The notes under the pieces are model-generated. The model saw only the letters and a list, made by a program, of their open reading frames with translations. It was not told where the DNA came from and did not search any database. A stretch of 48,673 nt of DNA from Cellulomonas sp. ACRRI (GTDB taxonomy: Bacteria; Actinomycetota; Actinomycetes; Actinomycetales; Cellulomonadaceae). The stretch lies in the NCBI RefSeq assembly GCF_022346185.1, contig NZ_JAKRMS010000013.1, positions 1-48,673 on the forward strand, in the 5' to 3' direction. The translations under genes were made by a program, and so were the position numbers. This document shows, one piece after another, positions 1 to 7,100 of the stretch (position 1 is the first letter of the stretch; each line of letters starts with the position of its first letter).

Positions 1-1922
1 GGCTGGGCGACCTGGGGCTCGGGGTCGGCCTGGCTGGTCTCCTGCTCGTCCTGCGGGGTCTGGCTCTCGGGCGGGGTCGGGTCGAACGTGACCCAGCCGT
101 GGCCCTCGAACGCGATCTCGACCCACGCGTGCACGTCCGCGCCGGTGACGACCACCGGGGCGTCCGGGTCGACGGGCGCGGCGGGCGTCGCAGCCACGTC
201 GTCGTCCTCGTCCTCGCCGGGCACGAAGCCCATGACGACCCGGGCGGGCAGGCCCATCTCCCGGGCCATGAGCGCCATTGCGGACGCGTACTGCTCGTCG
301 TCCCCGACCATCAGGTCGCCGCCGAGCAGCGTCGCCACCCGGTCCGCGCCGTGCCCGGACAGCGAGGGGTAGTCGCCCTGGTCGGTCCGGCCGTGCGAGA
401 AGAACCCGCGCTCGGACAGCGCCTGCTCCAGGGCGCGGGCGACCTGCGCGGGGGTCTCGGCCTCGCGCGCGGCGTCGCCCGCCGCGGTGGACACCGCGTC
501 CGGCACGCCCTGGGGCTCGGGGAGGTCGAGGGCGCTGCCGGCAGCGGAGCCGAGCTGCTCGTCGTCGGGCTCGGCCGGCACGACCGCGTCGAGGGCGTAG
601 CCCAGGCCGTCGTCCAGGCCGCCGGTGAGCACGGCCGCGCCGGTCGCGTCGTTGAACCGGAGCCGCGACTGCGCCTCGGTGTCGTCGAACCGCACCGACA
701 CCGCGTCGCCGACGGTCGGCAGCCACACGCCGGTCAGGCCGTCCACCTGGATCCGCACCTCGACGCGCTCGCCGCCGGTGCCGGACGCCTCGACGGCGTC
801 GGCGTCCTCGGCTGCCTGCTCGCTCACCACCTCGCCGACCCGGCGGAACTCGCCGGACGCGCGCGAGGAGCCGTCCCCGGCGACGTTCCACACGACGCCG
901 TCGAACCGGTCGAACGTCGCGAGCCGGACCCGGGCTCCCGCGGGCAGCCCCTGCACCGTGAACAGCTCGACGGTGTCGTCGTCCTTCACGTACTTGCGGA
1001 ACGCGGACAGCGGGCTGGCGTAGTCGCGCGGGTCGAAGGGCGGGATGAGCGCGTCGCGGAGCACGTACCGGTCGCGCCCGGACTCCACCGCGGTGCCCGC
1101 CGCGACGCCCGCTCCCCCGGCCAGCGCCACCAGCAGCACGAGCGCGACGGGGCGCCGGGTCCGCAGCCGGCCGGACCGCCAGGACGCCCACACCAGCAGG
1201 ACGACGGCGACCGCCGTGCCGACGGCGACGGGGGCGACGGTGGTGTGCGCGCCGAGCAGCACGGCGGCGGCGAGGACCACGGGCGGCAGCAGCGCGGCGG
1301 CCGGGGCGGCCCGGCCGGCACCGAGGGCGAGCCGCACGGCCACCGCGGTCCCGACGACGGCGAGCAGGTAGGGCGGGACCAGCAGCCAGCCCGAACCGCC
1401 GAGCGGCGGCTGCAGGGTCAGCACGTCCTTCCAGCCCAGCGCGGCGCCGCGGACGACCGAGACGATCGACGCCAGCGTCGGCACGACGCCGCCGACGGTC
1501 TGGTCCGGCGTGGCCAGCGGCCCGCCGAGCACCACGGTCACCACGAGCAGCACGGCGGTCGTGACCGGCGGCGACCAGCGCGCCCACGCGGACAGGACGG
1601 CGACGGCCGCGCCGAGCAGCACACCCCCGACCACGGGGGCGAGGAGCACCGAGCCGCCGTAGACGGGCAGCAGTGGCGTCAGCGCGGCGAGCACGGCGCC
1701 GGCGAGCACCAGCACGTCGACGACGGCCCGGCCGCCGCGGGGCACGCCGCGGCGCGCACGCTCCGCACCGGCGGGCTGCGGGCCGGAGCCGCCGGAGCGC
1801 GGGCGGCCGTCGTCGGGCGGGCCGGGCGGCGTCGGCACGCCGGGCGCCGCGGTCCCGGGCCGGGCGGCGGTCGCGGGCCCGGCCGGGCCGGACCCCGTGT
1901 GCGTCTCGGTCGTCGTCGTCAT
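1..1922 (-). CDS. Membrane transglutaminase-like protein (TgpA/DUF3488 type), 3' end missing
   Basis: The frame starts with ATG at 1922, overlapping the DUF58 stop (ATGA), and runs off the left edge, so only about 640 residues are visible. A Pro/Gly-rich cytoplasmic leader is followed by roughly seven hydrophobic segments (about residues 75-280), then an outside region ending in a transglutaminase-like core. The core shows LPARVVMGF, a His in VHAWVE (H598) and an Asp in FDPTP (D614), as in the TgpA family. The position normally held by the nucleophilic Cys (FCEHYA in TgpA) reads DDEQYA here, so Cys is replaced by Asp (D542). It may therefore not be a classical transglutaminase or protease. 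It is the last visible gene of the PP2C-FHA-kinase-FN3-MoxR-DUF58 operon. Members usually carry a further membrane helix and a DUF4129 tail, which would lie beyond the window. Confidence 0.88.
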   Translation of the reverse strand, partial: MTTTTETHTGSGPAGPATAARPGTAAPGVPTPPGPPDDGRPRSGGSGPQPAGAERARRGVPRGGRAVVDVLVLAGAVLAALTPLLPVYGGSVLLAPVVGGVLLGAAVAVLSAWARWSPPVTTAVLLVVTVVLGGPLATPDQTVGGVVPTLASIVSVVRGAALGWKDVLTLQPPLGGSGWLLVPPYLLAVVGTAVAVRLALGAGRAAPAAALLPPVVLAAAVLLGAHTTVAPVAVGTAVAVVLLVWASWRSGRLRTRRPVALVLLVALAGGAGVAAGTAVESGRDRYVLRDALIPPFDPRDYASPLSAFRKYVKDDDTVELFTVQGLPAGARVRLATFDRFDGVVWNVAGDGSSRASGEFRRVGEVVSEQAAEDADAVEASGTGGERVEVRIQVDGLTGVWLPTVGDAVSVRFDDTEAQSRLRFNDATGAAVLTGGLDDGLGYALDAVVPAEPDDEQLGSAAGSALDLPEPQGVPDAVSTAAGDAAREAETPAQVARALEQALSERGFFSHGRTDQGDYPSLSGHGADRVATLLGGDLMVGDDEQYASAMALMAREMGLPARVVMGFVPGEDEDDDVAATPAAPVDPDAPVVVTGADVHAWVEIAFEGHGWVTFDPTPPESQTPQDEQETSQADPEPQVAQ

Positions 1923-3088
1923 GCCGCCGCCGCCAGTCGCAGGGCGCGGGGCAGGTCGTCGAGCGCGCCGAGCCGCACCAGGCTGAGGGTGCGCTGCGTG
2001 CGCACCTCGACCTCGGCGCCGGGCACGCAGCTCACCACGATCGTCCGGGTGCCCTCGGGCACGTGCCGTGCGGCGGCGCGCAGGTCGGCCGCGGGCACGA
2101 CGGAGCCGGTCACGAGGAACGCCAGCGTCACGTCCGCCGCCTCGCGGGCGACCCGCCGGCCGAGCAGGCGCGAGCCGGTGCCGTCCGGGCCGCAGGTGAT
2201 GCCGGAGCAGTCGTCCAGCAGCGGGCGGCGGGCGGTGGTCCGCACCCGGCCGGGGCCGGCGAGCACGGCGAGGGGGTGCTCCTCGGCCAGCACGTGCACG
2301 CCCAGCGAGGCGACCACGCTGACCGCGAGCTCGAGCTCCGCGTCGTCCTCGGCGTGCCGGTAGTCCCGCGGGTCGGTCGCGAGGGCGACGGCCGTCTGGG
2401 TGCGCCGGGTGTCCTCGTACTGCTTCACGGTGAGCTGGCCGCGGCGGGCGGTCGTGCGCCAGTGGATCGACCGCCGGTCGTCGCCGACCACGTAGTCACG
2501 CAGCGCGTGGAACGCCAGGTCCATGTCGGACAGGTCGCGGGTGGACCCGCCCTCGAGGTCGCGGAGCAGGCCCGCGTCGGCGCCGGTGAGCATGACGACG
2601 CGCGGGTGCACGTAGAGCTCCTCCGAGCCCGTGGTCACGGCGTGCCGGGTCGCGAGGCCGAGCGGGTCGCCGCGCACCGCGCGCACCGGGCCCACGGTGA
2701 CGACCGCGCGCCGGTCGGTGGGCACGGCGAACAGCTCCTCGTGCTCCGCGCCGGGCGCGAGGGACGGCACGTCCAGCTCCGCCCGGCCCTCGCCGACCTG
2801 GAGCTCCAGCCGCACGGCGCGCGTCCGCCGCCCGGCGGGGGCGGACACCACGACGCCGCCGAACGCCCGCTCCCCCACGCGCACCCGCCGGTCCGCCAGG
2901 TCGAGCCGCACCGCGTGCGGTAGCCGGCCCCAGGTCATCGCGACGGCGACCAGCAGCGCGGCGACGCCGACGGCGCCGAGCGCGGCGAGCTCGGCCCAGC
3001 CCAGCAGCACGCCGGCGGCCGCGGCGGCCGCGCCCAGCAGCCCCGCGCCCCAGCCCACGCCGGAGAGCCGGGTGCGCGAGCGCCTCAC
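1919..3088 (-). CDS. DUF58 domain protein
   Basis: A 389-residue protein with a GTG start preceded by GGAGG at 6-base spacing. Two hydrophobic helices (about residues 10-55) anchor it. The rest is the DUF58 fold, recognised from the stretch DMDLAFHALRDYVVGDD, the RSIHWRTTAR motif and VKQYEDTR. DUF58 proteins are related to von Willebrand A domains and are almost always encoded beside a MoxR ATPase, which is thought to act on them as a chaperone. Their molecular role is not established. Here the gene follows moxR by 37 bases and overlaps the transglutaminase-like gene by 4 bases, which indicates translational coupling of the last two genes. Confidence 0.92.
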   Translation of the reverse strand: MRRSRTRLSGVGWGAGLLGAAAAAAGVLLGWAELAALGAVGVAALLVAVAMTWGRLPHAVRLDLADRRVRVGERAFGGVVVSAPAGRRTRAVRLELQVGEGRAELDVPSLAPGAEHEELFAVPTDRRAVVTVGPVRAVRGDPLGLATRHAVTTGSEELYVHPRVVMLTGADAGLLRDLEGGSTRDLSDMDLAFHALRDYVVGDDRRSIHWRTTARRGQLTVKQYEDTRRTQTAVALATDPRDYRHAEDDAELELAVSVVASLGVHVLAEEHPLAVLAGPGRVRTTARRPLLDDCSGITCGPDGTGSRLLGRRVAREAADVTLAFLVTGSVVPAADLRAAARHVPEGTRTIVVSCVPGAEVEVRTQRTLSLVRLGALDDLPRALRLAAAA

Positions 3089-3125
3089 GCCGCACCTCCC
3101 GGGTGCACCCCCACGTCGGCCGACC

Positions 3126-4079
3126 TCACGCGCGCGCCACCGGCGGCGGGGTCGCGGACAGCACGCGCTCGACCACCTGGGTGGACGTCGCCCCGAGGAA
3201 GTCGGCCTCGGGGTCGAGCACCAGGCGGTGCGCCAGCACGGGGACGGCGAGCTCCTTGACGTCGTCCGGGACGACGTACGCCCGGCCCGCCGCCGCGGCC
3301 TGGACCCGCGCGACGCGCACCAGCGCCAGGCCGCCGCGCACGCTCGCGCCGAGCGAGGTCTGCGGGTCCTCGCGGGTGCCCTCGATCAGGCGGGCGACGT
3401 AGTCGAGCACCGAGCCGTCCACGTGCACCGTCTGCGCGAGCTCGGCCATCTCCACCACGCCGGCGGTCGTGACGACGGCCTCCAGCTCGCGGGTGCGGTC
3501 CCGGGCGCCCGACAGGATCTCCACCGTCGCGGTGCGGTCCGGGTAGCCGAGCGACGTGCGGACCAGGAACCGGTCGAGCTGCGCCTCGGGCAGCCGGTAG
3601 GTGCCCGCCTGCTCGACCGGGTTCTGCGTCGCGATCACGACGAACGGCCGGCCCACCGGGTGGGTGTCCCGGTCGACCGTGACGTGACCCTCCTCCATCA
3701 CCTCGAGCAGCGCGGACTGCGTCTTGGGCGAGGCGCGGTTGATCTCGTCCGCCAGCAGCACCGAGGTGAACACCGGGCCCGGGTGGAACTGGAACGTGCG
3801 CGCGCCCTGGTCCCAGATCGTGACGCCGGTGACGTCGCTGGGCAGCAGGTCCGGGGTGAACTGGATGCGCTGGTGGGTGCCCTGGACGGACGCCGCGATC
3901 GCCTTGGCCAGCGAGGTCTTGCCGGTGCCCGGGGCGTCCTCCAGCAGCACGTGGCCCTCGGCGATCATCGCGGTCAGCACGAGCCGCACCGGGCGGTCGG
4001 CGCCCAGCACCGCGCGGGACACGTTGCCCACCAGGCCGGCGAACGTCTCGGCGAACCAGGCGGACTGCTCGGGGGTCAT
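3126..4079 (-). CDS. MoxR-family AAA+ ATPase
   Basis: A 317-residue ATPase of normal MoxR length. Walker A is EDAPGTGKTSLA (about residues 47-58), Walker B is LLADEINRA, and sensor 1 lies in VIATQNPVEQAGTY, which is diagnostic of MoxR proteins. The C-terminal lid helices follow. MoxR proteins are cytoplasmic chaperone-like ATPases that assemble or activate partners with vWA/DUF58 domains, and the adjacent DUF58 gene is the obvious partner. The ATG at 4079 has AGGAGA upstream. A 78-base spacer separates it from the giant surface-protein gene, the largest gap inside this operon, so a secondary promoter or processing site there is possible but not demonstrated. Confidence 0.95.
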   Translation of the reverse strand: MTPEQSAWFAETFAGLVGNVSRAVLGADRPVRLVLTAMIAEGHVLLEDAPGTGKTSLAKAIAASVQGTHQRIQFTPDLLPSDVTGVTIWDQGARTFQFHPGPVFTSVLLADEINRASPKTQSALLEVMEEGHVTVDRDTHPVGRPFVVIATQNPVEQAGTYRLPEAQLDRFLVRTSLGYPDRTATVEILSGARDRTRELEAVVTTAGVVEMAELAQTVHVDGSVLDYVARLIEGTREDPQTSLGASVRGGLALVRVARVQAAAAGRAYVVPDDVKELAVPVLAHRLVLDPEADFLGATSTQVVERVLSATPPPVARA

Positions 4080-4157
4080 CGGGGGTGTCTCCTGTCGGTG
4101 CTGTCTGTCGTGGGGTCGTGTCGTGCGGGGCCCATCACCCGATCGGCAGGTGGGGGG

Positions 4158-7100
4158 TCATCCGGAGGAGCCGTCGCCCGGCGGTTGAGGATCCGTCTCG
4201 CCGGAGCCCGGCGGCGTCTCGGGTCCCGGCTCGGTCCAGGACACCCGCTGGGTGACCTCGGCCCACGGTCCCCAGCCGGCGGCCGTGCGGGCGCGCACCC
4301 GCAGCGTCAGGTCCGTCGGGTTCGAGACGCTCCGGTCGCCGTCGAGGCCGACCGTGACCGTGGTCGCCCCGCCCGGGTCGGGCCGGGAGATCGTCTCCCA
4401 CGGCCGCCAGCCGGTGAGCGTGAACTCGTAGCGCTCGATCGCGTTGCCGCCCGTGTCGCCCGGCGGGCTCCACGCGAGCTGCGCCGTGTCCGGCCGGCCG
4501 TTTCCGCCGCCGCTCGCCGAGGCGACGACGGACAGCCCGGTCGGGGCGGTAGGTCGGGTGCGGACCTGGTCGGCAGTGGTGGTGGCCGCAGGGCCCACCG
4601 CGCCGCACCCGCGCTGGTTGCACGCCTGCACCGTGACGGAGACCCGGGCACCGGCGCCGAGCCCGTTGATCCGGGCCGACCGCTCGCCGGTGCGCTGCAC
4701 GGAGCCCGCCGACGTCCCGACCTGGTAGTCCGTGACCGGCGCGCCGTTGCCGTCCACCCGGTCCCACTCGACGTCGACCCAGCCCTGCCCGGCCTCGGCG
4801 TCGGAGGACGCCCCGACGAACCGCGGCGCGCCCGCCGTCGCGGGGACGCCGAACGCCACCGCGCGTGCGGAGCCCGCCTGCGAGCGACCGGCGCGGTTCT
4901 CGGCGACCACCTGGAAGGTGTACTCCGCGCCGTTCTGGGCACCCGTGAGCGAGTAGCCGAGCCGGTCCGCGCCCAGGGGGAACGTGCCCTCGCCCGGCCC
5001 GCCGGAGATCGTCAGGTAGTACCGCAGCACCGGCGCGCCGTTGGACGTCGGCGGGTCCCAGGCGACGTCGATCTGGCGTCCCTCCGGGGACGCGACGGAC
5101 TGCGCGCGGACCGTCGGGATGCCCGGCGGGGCCGAGGGCGTCTCCGTCGCCGAGGGCGCGCTCCACGCGCTGGGCTCCGGGGCGCGGTTGTGCGCCCGCA
5201 CCTGCACGGAGTAGGCCGTGCCGTTCGCGAGCCCCCGGAACGTGTACGACGTCCCGCTGGTGGTGACCGAGGCGGACCCGCCCGGCGGCGCGGGCGAGAT
5301 CATCAGCGTGTACGAGGTCACCGGCGACCCGGTCGTGGCCGGCACGTCCCACTGCGCGGTGAGCTCGCCGTCGCCGAACGCCGTCCACCGCGGCGCGTTC
5401 GGCGTGGACGGCACGGCGTCCGGGCGCGCGACGGCGGACGCCGGGCTCGGGTCGGACCAGCCGACGGCGTTCCGCGCCTCGACGGTGAACGTGTACTCCA
5501 CGTTGTTCGTCAGCCCGCCGATGGTGCAGGTGGTGCTCGCGCACTCGGTGACCTTGCCCTCCGGGCTCGACGTCACCCGGTAGGCCTGGATCGGCTCGCC
5601 GCGGCCGTCCGGCGCGGTCCAGGTCAGCACGACGGTGCCGTCGCGGACCTCGCCGACGCGGGGCGCGGCGGGGGTGGCGGGCTTGCCGCGCACGCGGAGC
5701 GTGATGCTGGAGGCGACCTCGCGGGCGCTGTCGTCGGTGGCGTCCCGGACCCGCACGCGCACGACCATCTGCCCGACCAGGTCGGCCGACGGGCGCACCA
5801 CGACGTCGGAGCCGGACACCGAGGCGGTGCCCGTCCCGGGCGTCTCCACGGTGGCGCTGACGACCCGGAGCGGCTGGTCGGGGAACGGGTTGGAGGCGCC
5901 GGCGAGGACGTCGACCACGCGGTCCTGGCCCTGGACGGCGTCGCCGATCGAGATGTTCTGCAGCGTGGCGACCCGCCGGGTGCTCGCCACGGTCCGCACC
6001 TCGACCTGGACGGCCATCTTCCCGGCACGCCCGTAGCCGAGCTCGAGCGGCAGCGTGCCGCGGGTGCCCTTCGGGGTGCCGACGTCGGACGCGACGGACA
6101 GCCTGCTGCCCTGGAGTGAGGCGGTGAACCCCGCCGGCACGTCGCCGGTCAGCCGGTAGGTGAAGGTGTCCTGCCCGGACGCGCCCTCGACGCCCTGGGT
6201 GAAGGCCTGCAGGTCGACGGTGGTGGGCGCCTCGCCCGGCCCGACCTCGAGCATGGACGGCACGAACGTCGGCGGGTAGTCGTCGAGCGTGTACACCGTG
6301 ATCGGCAGCGTGATCACGGACGTCCGCGCGGACGTGTCCCCCGGTCCCGTCCGGTCGGTCACGGGCACGGTGATCGACGCGGGGCCGACGTAGCCGGGGG
6401 CGGGCCGGAACTGCACCGTCGTGGAGTCGGCGACGAGCGCGGAGCCGTCGGAGCGGGTCGCCGTCACCGCGGTCGCGTCGGCGACCTGCGCGGTGCGGCC
6501 GGGCGCGACCTGGACCTGCTCGTCGAGCGGGATGGTCAGGGTCTCGCCGTTCGCGACCCGGAGCTCGGGCGCGCGGGGCCGGGCGGTCGGCGGGAAGAAG
6601 CCGAGCGCGGGGACCGAGATGAACGCGTAGGCGCTGACGTCCTCGGCCGTGATGTTGGTCAGCAGGTACGGGATGGTCTGCGCGGTCTCGGCCAGCGTGA
6701 CGGTGATGGTGCCGTCGGCACGCACCGTCGCCACGGACGCCGCGCTGCCGGGCACGGACACCCGCAGGTCGCCGATGGGGCCGCTGGGGTTCTGCGCGAC
6801 CGCCAGCACGTCGACGTCCACGCTGGTGCGGCCGACCGTGTCGACCGGCGGCACGACGACGTCCCGCGGGATCGGTGCCAGCACCGGGGCGTCCGGGTCG
6901 ACGGTCACCGAGAGCGCGGCGCCGCTGGCCGCCCCGCGCTCGTTGACCGCCGTGTACCCGATGGTGAACACGCCGGCGGTGTCGCCCCGCACCACCACGC
7001 GGCTGCCGGACAGCGTCGCGGTGATGCCGGGGTCGACCTCCAGGTCGTCCCGGACGGACAGCTCGCCGCCCAGCACGTCGGTGTCGTTCTCCAGGACCCG

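Noticed and set aside
99..2363. Plus-strand open frame opposite the transglutaminase-like and DUF58 genes
   Set aside because: The opposite strand encodes recognisable membrane, transglutaminase-like and DUF58 sequence; the plus-strand product is compositionally biased and motif-free.
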